Notes under the pieces: model-generated
What the model was told of the DNA's origin: nothing
The model's database searches: none
What the model saw: the letters and a program-made list of their open reading frames with translations, nothing else
NCBI RefSeq assembly: GCF_000691165.1
Contig: NZ_ASJD01000002.1
Location: 1-64,000, forward strand
Direction: 5' to 3'
Length of the DNA: 64,000 nucleotides
DNA from: Bacillus safensis FO-36b
GTDB lineage: Bacteria > Bacillota > Bacilli > Bacillales > Bacillaceae
Part shown: one piece after another, positions 37,001 through 47,011 of the stretch
Layout: each line of letters opens with the position of its first letter
Position numbering within the stretch: the first letter of the stretch is position 1
Position numbers and translations under genes: made by a program

Positions 37001-37034
37001 AAAAACCAGGGGCAGCTGCCCCTGGTTTCTTATT
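37001..37034 (-). terminator. Terminator after fumarase gene
   Basis: AAACCAGGGGCAG / CTGCCCCTGGTTT near-perfect stem; minus-strand T-run follows. Confidence 0.85.
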
Positions 37035-38424
37035 TTGCTTTCGGTGTCACCATTTCCTCTGGTTTCACAAATTGCTCGAACTGCTCTTCAGTTAACAGCT
37101 CTAATTGAAGTGCTGCTTCTTTTAGTGTTAATCCTTCTTTGTGCGCAAGCTTCGCAATTTTCGCTGCATTTTCATATCCGATGTGCGGGTTTAGTGCCGT
37201 CACAAGCATCAATGAATTGTTCAAGTTTTTCTCAATCGTTTCAAGGTTTGGTTCGATTCCAACTGCACACTTGTCATGGAATGAGTTCATGCCATCAGCA
37301 AGTAGTTCAACTGATTGCAGGAAGTTATAAATGATGACTGGCTTAAATACGTTCAGCTCAAAGTTTCCTTGGCTTGCCGCAAAACCGATTGTGGCATCAT
37401 TCCCCATGATTTGCGCTGCAATCATAGTTAATGCTTCACTTTGGGTTGGGTTAACTTTTCCTGGCATAATGGAGCTTCCCGGCTCATTTTCAGGAATGAT
37501 CAATTCGCCAATTCCGCAGCGAGGACCACTTGCAAGCCATCTTACATCATTGGCAATTTTCATTAAATCAGCTGCAAGTGCTTTTAAGGCACCATGTGCA
37601 TACGTAATTTCATCATGGCTTGTCAGCGCATGGAATTTGTTTGGTGAAGAATTGAAAGTTTGACCTGTCAGCTGGCTGATTTCCTCAGCAACATATTGAC
37701 CGAACTCAGGATGTGCGTTAATTCCTGTACCAACAGCAGTTCCGCCAATGGCTAATTCTCTCATTTTTTCAGTTGATTCTAGAATCATTTCTTTTGAACG
37801 ATCCAGCATGTATACCCAGCCGCTAATCTCTTGGCCAACTGTCAGCGGTGTTGCATCCTGCAAGTGCGTACGGCCGATTTTCACAATCTCTTGATACGCT
37901 TTTGCTTTCTCATCAAGAGTTGTTCTTAACTGGTCAATTGCAGGCAGCAATTTTTTGTACACAGCTAAAACAGCTGCCACGTGCATAGCCGTTGGGAATG
38001 TATCATTTGAGCTTTGGCTGCGGTTAACGTCATCATTCGGGTGAATGCTGAACTCGCTATTTTTATCTTTCAAGTAAGCAGTTGCTCTGTTTGCAACGAC
38101 TTCGTTCATGTTCATGTTACTTTGTGTTCCACTGCCTGTCTGCCAAACAACAAGCGGGAAATGCTCGTCATACTTTCCGCTGATGATATCATCACATACA
38201 GCAGCAATTGCTTCTGCTTTTTCGCTTTCAAGGTTGCCAAGTCGTTCGTTCGCAATCGCTGTGCTACGTTTCAAAATTGCAAACGCATTCACAACTTCCT
38301 TTGGCATTTTCTCAGAACCGATTTTGAAATTTTCTTTGCTTCGTTGTGTTTGTGCACCCCAGAACTTGTCCTTTGGCACTTTGATTTCGCCCATTGTATC
38401 TTTTTCGATTCTAAATTCCGTCAT
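37030..38424 (-). CDS. fumC: Class II fumarase
   Basis: Iron-independent fumarate hydratase of the TCA cycle (citG in B. subtilis). The signature [15 protein letters not shown] is present, as are [14 protein letters not shown] and [12 protein letters not shown]. 464 aa from the ATG at 38424, which has GGAGGG 8 nt upstream; the longer frame is not needed. Located next to gerA as in B. subtilis. Confidence 0.97.
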   Translation of the reverse strand: MTEFRIEKDTMGEIKVPKDKFWGAQTQRSKENFKIGSEKMPKEVVNAFAILKRSTAIANERLGNLESEKAEAIAAVCDDIISGKYDEHFPLVVWQTGSGTQSNMNMNEVVANRATAYLKDKNSEFSIHPNDDVNRSQSSNDTFPTAMHVAAVLAVYKKLLPAIDQLRTTLDEKAKAYQEIVKIGRTHLQDATPLTVGQEISGWVYMLDRSKEMILESTEKMRELAIGGTAVGTGINAHPEFGQYVAEEISQLTGQTFNSSPNKFHALTSHDEITYAHGALKALAADLMKIANDVRWLASGPRCGIGELIIPENEPGSSIMPGKVNPTQSEALTMIAAQIMGNDATIGFAASQGNFELNVFKPVIIYNFLQSVELLADGMNSFHDKCAVGIEPNLETIEKNLNNSLMLVTALNPHIGYENAAKIAKLAHKEGLTLKEAALQLELLTEEQFEQFVKPEEMVTPKAK

Positions 38425-38513
38425 TATGTATCCCTCCATAGCTTCTCATCACTCAACTCTATTCTATACAAAAAACGAAAATCCTTTAAGCGTTTTCAAT
38501 TAAAATTTTATCT

Positions 38514-38681
38514 TTATTTTAATTTTAGTTCAATATAAACGCGAACATCCTTCGAATATTTGTATTTTGGGTTCGTTTTTCCGTAATCCTTTGATGTATA
38601 GGTCACCTCATAATGCTTGTCAAACGACTGTAGAATACGGTCGATCTCCTCTTTTGTTCCTGCTAAACGAATCTGTGCCAT
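38514..38681 (-). CDS. Small conserved-type protein (55 aa, DUF3970-like)
   Basis: Short gene: MAQIRLAGTKEEIDRILQSF then HYEVTYTSKDYGKTNPKYKY and a beta-strand end VRVYIELKLK. This looks like the small alpha/beta DUF3970 proteins of Bacillus. GGAAACAAG before the ATG is a modest ribosome site. It lies between fumarase and gerAA, transcribed toward fumarase. Function unknown. Confidence 0.65.
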   Translation of the reverse strand: MAQIRLAGTKEEIDRILQSFDKHYEVTYTSKDYGKTNPKYKYSKDVRVYIELKLK

Positions 38682-38734
38682 CTTGTTTCCTCCAAAACCC
38701 TCATTCTTTCTTTTACCACAAAATAATGTAACAC

Positions 38735-38766
38735 AGAATATTGTTTTTTCAAGCAGGTAATGCTAA
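38735..38766 (+). promoter_or_regulatory. Candidate sigma-G promoter of gerA operon
   Basis: GAATA (38736-38740), 18 bp, AATGCTA (38759-38765) resembles the forespore sigma-G pattern, as expected for germinant receptor genes. The match is moderate. Confidence 0.4.
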
Positions 38767-38793
38767 GAAAAAGATTTGAGGCGGGTGATCCAA

Positions 38794-40218
38794 ATGAATC
38801 AAACTCCATTAAAAGAGCACTTATACGATAATCTCTCCGTCATCCTTCCGCAATTAAAAGAAATGGACGATTTGGTCCATGAGAAAAAAACACTGCCTCA
38901 CGGACAGGTGGTTTACTATTTATACATAAAAGAAATGAACGAAACGATGGAGATTCAAACCTTTTTAAAGCTGCTTCTCCAAGATCATACGTCTCTCACA
39001 AAAGAGAAGCTGGAATCCAATTTATCGATGATGACCACCCGTTCTGTGAAGACCACCGAGGAATTGGTCGATGCGATTTTTGAAGGGCATTGTGTGGTAC
39101 TGATTAACGGATTTCAGCATGCGTATATTTTAGAAACGCATGGAACGAAGAAACGCAGTATAGGTGATGCTACCTCTGAAACAATTGTGAGAGGCCCGAA
39201 AATTGGCTTTATTGAAGATTTAGATACGAACTTAGCTCTTGTGAGGCAGCGCTTGAAAAACCCCAATCTTAAAACCGTCGACATGAAAATTGGTCAAAAA
39301 AAGTACACCCAAGTGACCATCATGTACATTGACGGTATGGCTCAATCGTCTGTTTTAAAAGAAGTGAAAAAAAGGCTCAAACAGGTCACGATTGATGATA
39401 TACAAGATTCTGGTGTTCTTGAGGAACTGATTGAGGACAATGTGTACTCGCCTTTCCCGCAAATCCAAAACACAGAACGGCCGGATAAAGTGGCATCTGC
39501 TTTAAATAATGGACGTGTCGCCATTTTTGTTGATCATTCACCTTTTGTGTTAATTGTACCTGCTTCTCTCGCGACGATTATGCAATCACCTGATGATTAT
39601 TATGAAAGGTGGATCGCCGCCTCTCTCATTCGTATGCTGCGGTTTACCTCTATCTTTCTGACATTATTTTTATCAGCCATTTATATTGCGCTTGTGTCCT
39701 TCCATCAAGGACTTTTACCAACAACACTGGCTATTTCGATCTCAAGTACAAGAGAAAATGTCCCCTTTCCGCCTATTGTGGAGGCACTCATCATGGAGAT
39801 AACGATTGAGCTGCTGCGGGAAGCTGGTTTAAGGCTGCCAAATCCGCTCGGTCAAACGATTGGACTTGTAGGCGGAGTCGTCATTGGGCAGGCGGCCGTT
39901 CAGGCTCATATTGTGAGCTCGATTATGGTGATTATCGTCAGTGTGATTGCCCTTGCTTCCTTTACTGTGCCTCAATACGGGATGGGCATGTCGTTCCGCG
40001 TGCTCCGCTTTGTGTCCATGTTTACGGCAGCTACCTTGGGTTTATATGGGATTGTGCTGTTCATGCTCGTTCTCCTTACCCATTTAACACGGCAAAAAAG
40101 TTTTGGTACGCCTTATTTTTCGCCAGACTTTGTGTTCAGCTATAAAAATGAAGACAATTCCATCATTCGATTGCCTTTGAAAAATCAAAAGAAAGGAGAA
40201 CGATATGGTCAATCATAA
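38794..40218 (+). CDS. gerAA: Spore germinant receptor subunit GerAA
   Basis: A subunit of the L-alanine-type germinant receptor in the spore inner membrane. A large hydrophilic N-terminal domain (about 1-270) is followed by about five membrane helices and the conserved PFPPIVEALIMEITIELLRE segment. Length about 474 aa. The ATG at 38794 follows AGGCGGG; a TTG 18 nt upstream opens the frame. It overlaps gerAB by 14 nt. Assigned to gerA by its place beside citG. Confidence 0.92.
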   Translation: MNQTPLKEHLYDNLSVILPQLKEMDDLVHEKKTLPHGQVVYYLYIKEMNETMEIQTFLKLLLQDHTSLTKEKLESNLSMMTTRSVKTTEELVDAIFEGHCVVLINGFQHAYILETHGTKKRSIGDATSETIVRGPKIGFIEDLDTNLALVRQRLKNPNLKTVDMKIGQKKYTQVTIMYIDGMAQSSVLKEVKKRLKQVTIDDIQDSGVLEELIEDNVYSPFPQIQNTERPDKVASALNNGRVAIFVDHSPFVLIVPASLATIMQSPDDYYERWIAASLIRMLRFTSIFLTLFLSAIYIALVSFHQGLLPTTLAISISSTRENVPFPPIVEALIMEITIELLREAGLRLPNPLGQTIGLVGGVVIGQAAVQAHIVSSIMVIIVSVIALASFTVPQYGMGMSFRVLRFVSMFTAATLGLYGIVLFMLVLLTHLTRQKSFGTPYFSPDFVFSYKNEDNSIIRLPLKNQKKGERYGQS

Positions 40219-41299
40219 AGAGTCGATCACCAGCTATCAGGCAAGTGCCATTATTGCCAATACAACATTAGGTGCAAGTATGATGATTCTGCCCAGAGCA
40301 ATGGCACAGGCTGCAACTACACCTGATGGCTGGATTGCACTCTTACTCATGAGCGTCATTTACATTGTATTTATTTTTGTGAATGTCCTTATGATGAAAA
40401 AAGTCCCCTTCTCCTCTTACTATGATTATACAAATGAGGGGCTTGGAAAGTGGATTGGTGCTCTTGCTAACCTGCTCATTATTGTTTATTTTCTTGGCGT
40501 TGCCAGCTATGAAGTACGGGCTATGTCAGAAATGGTGAAGTTCTTTCTGCTTCAAAACACACCTGTAGCGGTGACAATGATCAGCTTTATTTTGGTTGGT
40601 CTTTATCTCGTAGTCGGCGGGATTGGTGATTTTGCCAGACTGTGCCCTTTTTTCCTCATTGTGACCTTGATTATCTTATTTGTTGCATATGGACTCAGTG
40701 TTCAAGAATTTAAGTTAGATAACCTCCGGCCTGTTTTAGGAGAGGGATTCTCCCCTGTCTTCAAATCCCTTAACGCATCAGCCATTTCGTTTGTCGGCAT
40801 TGAAATGATGCTGTTTATGCCTGTCTATATGAACACGCAAAAACACACCTTTGCTTATGGCGCAATCGGCTTTTTGATTCCTGCGATCATTTATATATTC
40901 ACCTATATTCTTGTCGTTGGTGCGTTCACTGTGAAAGAAACTGCGACGTTGACTTGGCCGACGATTGCTTTATTTCAATCGTTCGATATACAGGGGATTT
41001 TTATTGAGCGAATTGAATCTTTTTTGCTTATCGTTTGGCTTGTTCAGCTTTATACGAGCTTTGTAGGATATACGTTTTTTGCTGCAATGGGGGTATCCAA
41101 ACTAACAAAATTACCCAAAAAAGTCGTACTCACGTTGATGGGAATTGTCATCTACTTTGCCGCCGTTTTCCCAAAGGATGTTGATACAGTGCGTGATTAT
41201 CTAACCTATGTGAACCATTTATTTTTCCTTTTATTCGGCATCCTCCCGTTTCTCTTATTTATCATCGTGTTTTTTAAAAGGAGGCGGAAAGCAGCATGA
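40205..41299 (+). CDS. gerAB: Spore germinant receptor subunit GerAB
   Basis: B subunit, an amino-acid-permease-like protein (APC fold) with about ten membrane helices that binds the germinant. Typical start SITSYQASAIIANTTLGASM. 364 aa; AAAGGAG before the ATG, overlapping gerAA. Confidence 0.93.
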   Translation: MVNHKESITSYQASAIIANTTLGASMMILPRAMAQAATTPDGWIALLLMSVIYIVFIFVNVLMMKKVPFSSYYDYTNEGLGKWIGALANLLIIVYFLGVASYEVRAMSEMVKFFLLQNTPVAVTMISFILVGLYLVVGGIGDFARLCPFFLIVTLIILFVAYGLSVQEFKLDNLRPVLGEGFSPVFKSLNASAISFVGIEMMLFMPVYMNTQKHTFAYGAIGFLIPAIIYIFTYILVVGAFTVKETATLTWPTIALFQSFDIQGIFIERIESFLLIVWLVQLYTSFVGYTFFAAMGVSKLTKLPKKVVLTLMGIVIYFAAVFPKDVDTVRDYLTYVNHLFFLLFGILPFLLFIIVFFKRRRKAA

Positions 41300-42417
41300 A
41301 AAAAAAGGCGGCCTTTGCATACCTGGCCCTTGTTCTATTAAGTGGATGCTGGGATAGTACCAATATTGAGGAGCTCAACATGGCGATTGGTTTTGGCTTA
41401 GATAAAGGAGATGACGGTCATAAGCTTAAAATATCTATGCAAGTCCTTGTTCCTCAAAAAATTGAGCAAGAATCCAGCGTAAAAGACCCAACAAAGATTA
41501 TTGAAACTAGTGGTGATTCCGTACATCAAATATTCCGAACAACAACGCTCAAGAGTCACCGGATTTTCGCCCAGCAGCTGAGGGTGTATTTATTTTCTGA
41601 GGAGCTCATCAATGAGAATAATTTCGACCTCGTCATTAATCAATTTATTCGCGACAATGAAACACGGAGAGGAAGCCTTGTCTTTATGACTTCTGAGAAG
41701 CCTGGGGACTTGCTGAAAATCAATGACGATGGACAGCCAGCTTCTTCTACATTATATGATATTTCTAGGAATACTAAATCGACTATACGTATGCTCAAGC
41801 CCGCTTCATTAGGAGATATTTCTTCTGCTATGCAAAACAACGTATCTTTTGCTGTTCCGAAAGTCGGTGTGGATCAAGGGAAATTAATGCTGGACGGAGC
41901 CTCTATTATAAAGAACAGACGATTTCTCACCAACATCTCTCCGTTAGCCGTGCAGTCGTATAACCTGTTGACTGGAGACGGAGAAGGCGGAGTCATTGAA
42001 TTTGAATATGATCACAGCATCTATTCTTTTGAGATTTTTAAACTGAAACACAACATTGAAACAAATAAAACAGCCAGCGGAAAATATCAATTTAATGTGT
42101 CAGTGGCGCTTGAAGGAAGATTATCTGAGGATTGGAATGAGCGGGAAAATGCATTTAATGAAAAGTATCTCCAAGAGATTGAAGGTGTTGTGGAGCGTCG
42201 ATTAGAGAAAAACGTAAAAGATTTCATTGGGGAATTACAGCATGAGATCAAAGCAGATATTTGCGGGTTTTATCAAAAAGCGGGTATTGCGTATCCGAAG
42301 GACTTTCGAAAAGAAGCGAAGCATTGGGATGAAATATTTAGTGAATCGGACATTCGTTACAAAGCAAATGTGAAAATCCGTGACTTCGGGACTAAGGGCG
42401 CAACACAATCTTTATAG
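41296..42417 (+). CDS. gerAC: Spore germinant receptor lipoprotein GerAC
   Basis: C subunit, a lipoprotein on the outer face of the spore inner membrane. Signal peptide and lipobox LALVLLSGCWDSTNIEEL, the W-D following the Cys being characteristic of GerAC. 373 aa. The start overlaps the gerAB stop by 4 nt. Confidence 0.94.
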   Translation: MKKKAAFAYLALVLLSGCWDSTNIEELNMAIGFGLDKGDDGHKLKISMQVLVPQKIEQESSVKDPTKIIETSGDSVHQIFRTTTLKSHRIFAQQLRVYLFSEELINENNFDLVINQFIRDNETRRGSLVFMTSEKPGDLLKINDDGQPASSTLYDISRNTKSTIRMLKPASLGDISSAMQNNVSFAVPKVGVDQGKLMLDGASIIKNRRFLTNISPLAVQSYNLLTGDGEGGVIEFEYDHSIYSFEIFKLKHNIETNKTASGKYQFNVSVALEGRLSEDWNERENAFNEKYLQEIEGVVERRLEKNVKDFIGELQHEIKADICGFYQKAGIAYPKDFRKEAKHWDEIFSESDIRYKANVKIRDFGTKGATQSL

Positions 42418-42454
42418 AGTATGTTAAAATGGTAAGAAAAAAAGGGTGTCAATC

Positions 42455-42823
42455 ATGAAACGAGCTTTACTTTCGGCCGGCATTCTATTTTTGATTCTAG
42501 GGATACTTCTGTTAATCGTTGTATTCACGCAATCAAAAGAAGATTTCTTCATTGAAGCCGACAGCTTTTCAAGCACATTTTTGATCGTGGTTTATTATGG
42601 ACAAACCCCTGCGCTCCTTCTGTTGGGAGGCGGATTATTCGTCGGACTTTCACAGATCATTGATTTGCAGGAAAAAAAAGCGGCAGCAGCAAAGGAGAGC
42701 GTAAAGCTTTTATCCGAAATGAAGAAAACCCTGGAAGAAAAACCGGCCAAGGAGCAGGAGGCTTTTCCAGTTCCTGAGCTCCATCAACTATCCGAACGTC
42801 CGATCACAGGACAGAAGGACTAA
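42455..42823 (+). CDS. Small membrane protein (122 aa), unknown
   Basis: Two membrane helices (about 7-26 ILFLILGILLLIVVFTQ and 45-65 TPALLLLGGGLFVGLS) and a charged Lys/Glu-rich C-terminal tail of about 55 residues, probably coiled. The frame opens with GTG at 42446, but AAGGGTG favours the ATG at 42455. It follows gerAC by 37 nt and may be co-transcribed; a germination or spore role is only a guess. Confidence 0.7.
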   Translation: MKRALLSAGILFLILGILLLIVVFTQSKEDFFIEADSFSSTFLIVVYYGQTPALLLLGGGLFVGLSQIIDLQEKKAAAAKESVKLLSEMKKTLEEKPAKEQEAFPVPELHQLSERPITGQKD

Positions 42824-42838
42824 TTTTACGCATGTTCT

Positions 42839-42867
42839 AGCAGCTTTCACTTGAAAGCTGTTTTTTT
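42839..42867. terminator. Terminator between the membrane protein gene and liaR
   Basis: CAGCTTTC / GAAAGCTG stem followed by TTTTTTT; liaR converges on it and ends within it. Confidence 0.8.
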
Positions 42868-43501
42868 ATTGAATCAGCTTATGACGGTGCGCATACACAG
42901 CCGCCTGCGTTCGATCTTCCACATCAAGTTTGGAAAGAATGTTGGTAATATGGGTCTTCACCGTTTTAATTGTAATAAATAATTCCTCGGCAATGACCTT
43001 ATTCGATTTCCCATCCGCAATCAGCTTCAAGATCTCCATTTCTCTTGCCGTTAATGAATCGTGAAGGATGGACCCATTTGATGAATGACGGATTTTATTC
43101 ATGCCCTTCCCAGCCACTTTTGATTCAAGTCTTGGTTCGCCGATACTTGCAGATCTGATGGCATCAGCAATTTCTCCTGCCTTGGATGTTTTTAATAAAT
43201 AGCTTAAAGCACCCGCCTCAATCACTGGATAGACTTTATCATCGTCAATAAAGCTCGTCAGAACGATAATCTTGGCATCTTCAATTTCCTGACAAATTCT
43301 TTTCGTTGCTTCGATGCCATCCATCCCCTCCATGACAAGATCCATTAAAATCACATCTGGCTTTAATTCAACGGCTAGCTCTACACCTTTTTGTCCATCT
43401 GACGCTTCACCAATGACTTCAATATCAGCCTGCGCCTCTAAAAAGGCCGCAAGACCCATTCTCACCATTTCGTGATCGTCGATTAAAAGCACTCGAATCA
43501 T
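42866..43501 (-). CDS. liaR: Envelope-stress response regulator LiaR
   Basis: NarL/LuxR-type regulator. Receiver: LLIDDHEMVRMGL, Asp in VILMDLVMEGMDG, Lys in LLKTSKAG; C-terminal LuxR helix-turn-helix LTAREMEILKLIADGKSNKV. 211 aa. Phosphorylated by LiaS under cell-wall antibiotic stress and activates liaI-liaH. Overlaps liaS by 4 nt. Confidence 0.95.
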   Translation of the reverse strand: MIRVLLIDDHEMVRMGLAAFLEAQADIEVIGEASDGQKGVELAVELKPDVILMDLVMEGMDGIEATKRICQEIEDAKIIVLTSFIDDDKVYPVIEAGALSYLLKTSKAGEIADAIRSASIGEPRLESKVAGKGMNKIRHSSNGSILHDSLTAREMEILKLIADGKSNKVIAEELFITIKTVKTHITNILSKLDVEDRTQAAVYAHRHKLIQ

Positions 43502-44562
43502 CGAACGTTCTCTCCTTTTCCTTCATCAAAAATGGGAACCTTCACATCAATTTGTGTGCCTTTTCCCTCAAATGACATAATCTCTGCGACACCGCCTACT
43601 TCACTTGTTCTCTCTCGAATCGATTCAAGTCCGTAGGAGGCTGTCTTCACATGGTCTGTTTGAAAGCCGATACCATTATCAATAATCTTTAGCTGCACTT
43701 GCCGGTTTCTTATGAGCAGGCGCACAGTTACCTTTGTCGCCTTTGCATGCCTAAATACATTAGACAGGGCTTCTTGCACAATTCGGAAGAGGTGGTCCTC
43801 TACTCCTTTAGATAACGGAACATCATCTTCGATTTCCCAATCAATATCAATCGGCTGCTTTGCTTGAAATTCATTTAGCAGCTCAATTAAGCCTTTTTTC
43901 AGGTCTTTTCCTTCTAGCGTGATCGGTCTTAGGTGAAGCAGAAGAGCACGCATCTCATTTTGTGCATCGCCAGCCATTCGTTCGACAAGCTGCATTTGCT
44001 TTAATATCTTTTCGTCCTTTTCCTTCATGCCTTCAAGAATAGCTGAAGTCATCATCGAAATCGCAAATAACTGCTGACTGACCGCATCATGGAGCTCTCG
44101 TGCAAGCCGCTGCCGCTCTTCTGAGACGACCGATTTCTTCATTTGAACCTGCCATTCAGCCCGTTCATTTGAAAGCTTTTGCAAAGAGGCTACTTGCCCT
44201 TCCACCCGCTTCGCCATTTCATTTAATTGATCGGCGGCTAAGCCAATTTCATCGTCGCCAAGAGACGGCAGTCTGTATGCAAAGTTTCCATTTTCAAATT
44301 TCAAAATCGACTCTACAAGCTGATCGAGTCGCTTCTTATGCTGATAGCCAAATACACTCCCGGCAGAAATCCCAATCGCAAGACTAACGATGAGTAAAAT
44401 ACAAAAAAACGGTATGCCAAACCAGCGGGTAGAAAGCAGAATCATCGGATCAAGCTGATAATAAAAAAACATCGGCAGTGTCGTCATCGTCACAACACCG
44501 AGCGAGATACCGACGCCAAGACGAACAGATTGCCACTGGAGGCCTAAATGGAATTTCCTCAT
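43498..44562 (-). CDS. liaS: Envelope-stress sensor kinase LiaS
   Basis: Intramembrane-sensing kinase with two helices and almost no extracytoplasmic domain (about 10-60), HAMP, HisKA_3 box ERQRLARELHDAVSQQLFAI and ATPase with DNGIGFQ and YGLESIRERT. 354 aa. Held inactive by LiaF, encoded just upstream. Confidence 0.95.
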   Translation of the reverse strand: MRKFHLGLQWQSVRLGVGISLGVVTMTTLPMFFYYQLDPMILLSTRWFGIPFFCILLIVSLAIGISAGSVFGYQHKKRLDQLVESILKFENGNFAYRLPSLGDDEIGLAADQLNEMAKRVEGQVASLQKLSNERAEWQVQMKKSVVSEERQRLARELHDAVSQQLFAISMMTSAILEGMKEKDEKILKQMQLVERMAGDAQNEMRALLLHLRPITLEGKDLKKGLIELLNEFQAKQPIDIDWEIEDDVPLSKGVEDHLFRIVQEALSNVFRHAKATKVTVRLLIRNRQVQLKIIDNGIGFQTDHVKTASYGLESIRERTSEVGGVAEIMSFEGKGTQIDVKVPIFDEGKGENVR

Positions 44563-45323
44563 AAGTATCTCACATCCACATCTCCGATCAATAGAGAGAT
44601 GGAGATTTTCACTTTTCGTTTGCTCTCATCGTAATCGTTGGTCATCACGTACACTTTACTGCCGAACCCGCTTCTTTTTTCATCTATGATTTTCATATCA
44701 CCAATCGCGGCGGAAGCACTCACACATACTTCAATATCCTGCGGTACGTAAATATCCACATCTCCGATCAGCCCGCTAATCACGATCGTACTCTCTTCTT
44801 CTGCGATGATCGCCTTTGATAAATCGATTTTAACATCGCCAATAAAACCTGAAATCGTCAAATCACTTAATTGAAACGGCTTTTTCATCAGCCTGACTTC
44901 ACCGATAAAAAAGTCATGCTCTTTGCGCGGCTTTGTCTGGCTTTTTGTTTTTTTCTGATCGTCCTTTTTTTCAAGATTGACTTTCAATGAAGGCTTCCCG
45001 TCGTCTGATGTTTCTTTTTTATCGACATCAAAAACAGGTTTATTTTTCAATAAGCGATAGCCGGCATAAATCAAAAAGGCCGCAAATAAGTAACCTGTTA
45101 AACTAAATGTAATATTGAGCAGAAATTTTAAGAAGAGAAAGCCGGCAAAAATATAGGAAACTGAACCGAGCCAACGTTTGGATCGTGAGTGCAGCCAATA
45201 ACCTGCCAGCGCAAAAAACACAGGCCAAAACAAATCTGCTCCGATCCCAATAATTTTGAGAAATAAATTAATACCAAATATCACGACAATGATGCCTAAA
45301 ATTTGATTCCTTGTAAAACGCAG
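44559..45323 (-). CDS. liaF: LiaS inhibitor protein LiaF
   Basis: Membrane protein that keeps LiaRS off without stress. Three to four N-terminal helices (about residues 6-95), a charged linker and a C-terminal DUF2154-like beta domain (LTISGFIGDVKIDLSK, LIGDVDIYVPQDI). The only well-placed ribosome site, AGGAGG, lies 8 nt before a CTG at 45323, which fits the usual RFTRNQILGI start; the frame itself extends to a TTG at 45350 that has no ribosome site. A CTG start would be unusual. Overlaps liaS by 4 nt. Confidence 0.88.
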   Translation of the reverse strand: MRFTRNQILGIIVVIFGINLFLKIIGIGADLFWPVFFALAGYWLHSRSKRWLGSVSYIFAGFLFLKFLLNITFSLTGYLFAAFLIYAGYRLLKNKPVFDVDKKETSDDGKPSLKVNLEKKDDQKKTKSQTKPRKEHDFFIGEVRLMKKPFQLSDLTISGFIGDVKIDLSKAIIAEEESTIVISGLIGDVDIYVPQDIEVCVSASAAIGDMKIIDEKRSGFGSKVYVMTNDYDESKRKVKISISLLIGDVDVRYL

Positions 45324-45353
45324 TTGACTCGCCTCCTTCCTTTCTTTCAATCA

Positions 45354-46223
45354 TTACCGCAGCTTGAGGTTACCACTTGTCATTTCAATATCGACTAAAT
45401 GTGTCCCTTTCCCCCGCGTACCTGTAAAGCCTCGACCTTCACTATCCACTTGATCAAAGTCATACGAGTGATCGACGCTTCCACTTGTTTTTTTCACCTG
45501 AACGTTGAAATCTCCGTCATCTGGCAAATTAAATTTCGCGCTCCCTGATGTCATATGAAAGGAGACAGGTGACTCAATTGTATCAAAACTTGCTGTCAAC
45601 CGGCCGCTTGTCATGCCCAATTGCAGCTCGCCTTTGACATCATTAATATCGGCACGCCCTGAAGTTGCCCCAATATCACTATCCTTCGCATCAATGTGCG
45701 ACACTGCCAGCCTGCCAGAGGTTGCTTTGATTTCCACATTTTTGGCTGAGAAATTCTCAGCTGTGAGGTTTCCGCTCGTTGATTTGAGTATCACATCTTG
45801 AAGGGACAGCTTTCCTTCTCCGTTCATCTCGCTGACTCCGCTTCCACCCGTAATCTTCACATTTTTATGATAATCTGTTGGAATTTTAACTAAAAGCTCT
45901 CCTTTTTCAAATTGAGTGAAAAACAAGAAGCTTTTATTTTCAGCGCGAATTTTAAAGGTACCGCCTGTTTGCTCCGCATACATTTTCCCTTTTCCATTGA
46001 GAGCAGTCACGGAAATATCGGAACGATTTTCAGGTTTTACCTTCACGCGAAACCCAGAAAGAGAAATATCTAATTGATCAATCTCCTCTTTTTTCGCTGA
46101 AGCTTTTGTCACTGGTTTTTCACGGGAAAAACTTAAATGAAAGAGATCTTCATTTTTGAAAAGCATGCCAATCATTAAAAAGATACCTACAAGTATACAA
46201 ATTAGACCGATTAATCGCTTCAT
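45354..46223 (-). CDS. liaG: Lia operon protein LiaG
   Basis: One N-terminal membrane anchor (LIGLICILVGIFLMIGML) followed by a DUF4097 beta-helix with repeated TSGxL/TSGR turns (KSTSGNLTAENF, KATSGRLAVSHI, GATSGRADIND), probably outside the membrane. 289 aa. Role in envelope stress is unknown. Part of liaIHGFSR. Confidence 0.92.
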   Translation of the reverse strand: MKRLIGLICILVGIFLMIGMLFKNEDLFHLSFSREKPVTKASAKKEEIDQLDISLSGFRVKVKPENRSDISVTALNGKGKMYAEQTGGTFKIRAENKSFLFFTQFEKGELLVKIPTDYHKNVKITGGSGVSEMNGEGKLSLQDVILKSTSGNLTAENFSAKNVEIKATSGRLAVSHIDAKDSDIGATSGRADINDVKGELQLGMTSGRLTASFDTIESPVSFHMTSGSAKFNLPDDGDFNVQVKKTSGSVDHSYDFDQVDSEGRGFTGTRGKGTHLVDIEMTSGNLKLR

Positions 46224-46288
46224 TCATACCATCCCTTTATCTTCTGACCTTTTCATTATAAGGAAAAGCGAAACAGAAAGAAATCAAA

Positions 46289-46321
46289 TATCGGAAGAAA
46301 AAGCCTGCTTTTCTTCCGATG
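46289..46321 (-). terminator. Hairpin between liaH and liaG
   Basis: ATCGGAAGAAAA / TTTTCTTCCGAT stem, T-rich downstream on the minus strand. It probably limits read-through so that liaIH is much more abundant than liaGFSR, as known in B. subtilis. Confidence 0.7.
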
Positions 46322-46327
46322 TGATCT

Positions 46328-46996
46328 CTATACGTTTGCTTGCTGTTGTTCAGGCTTTTTCTCGAGCTTCAGCTTCTGCCATTCTTTTTCAACCTCGTCG
46401 GCATAATCTAAATGAGCATATGCACCTTGATCCGCAAATTGTGCATAGCTGCCTGCTTTTGTTTCCATTTCTTCAATACGGTTCTCCATTCGGAGAAACT
46501 CTTTATATGCACTTTCACTGTCTACTTTATTGATGGAATCATTCATATGCTGCTTTGCCTGTGCGGCATTGGCTCTTGCAATCAGTGCCTGCTTCTTGTC
46601 TTTTATATCACGCAGCTTCGTTTCTAAGTGCTGCAATTGCTCTTTCAGCTCTTTCAATTGTTTCACAGATTGCTGGTAGGCTTCCTGATATTCGTTGTGC
46701 TTTTCTTCAAAATACTTCATTTCTGTGAGCGCTTTTCGTGCAAGCTCCTCTTCTCCCGCATGATATGCCAGCTCGGCCTGCTTCTTTCGCTTTTCAGCAA
46801 ATGCTTCCGTCTCTTCTGCTTTGCGCAGGAAGCCTTGCTGAATCGTTTGCTGTTTGATGATGGCATGTTTCGCTTTCGCAACATCATCCTCCATATCACG
46901 AACGTATTGATTCAGCATGACACGCGGATTCTCCAATTTATCTAAGCCTTCATTGACAGTTGCAACAAACATATCTCTTACTCTTCTTAATACCAT
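46328..46996 (-). CDS. liaH: Phage-shock-type protein LiaH
   Basis: PspA/IM30-family coiled-coil protein that forms large oligomers and protects the membrane. 222 aa, continuous heptads from about 30 to 180 (FLRKAEETEAFAEKRKKQAE). N-terminus VLRRVRDMFVATVNEGLDKL is the amphipathic PspA start. Main target of LiaR, together with liaI. Confidence 0.95.
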   Translation of the reverse strand: MVLRRVRDMFVATVNEGLDKLENPRVMLNQYVRDMEDDVAKAKHAIIKQQTIQQGFLRKAEETEAFAEKRKKQAELAYHAGEEELARKALTEMKYFEEKHNEYQEAYQQSVKQLKELKEQLQHLETKLRDIKDKKQALIARANAAQAKQHMNDSINKVDSESAYKEFLRMENRIEEMETKAGSYAQFADQGAYAHLDYADEVEKEWQKLKLEKKPEQQQANV

Positions 46997-47011
46997 TTGA
47001 TGTTCCTCCTT

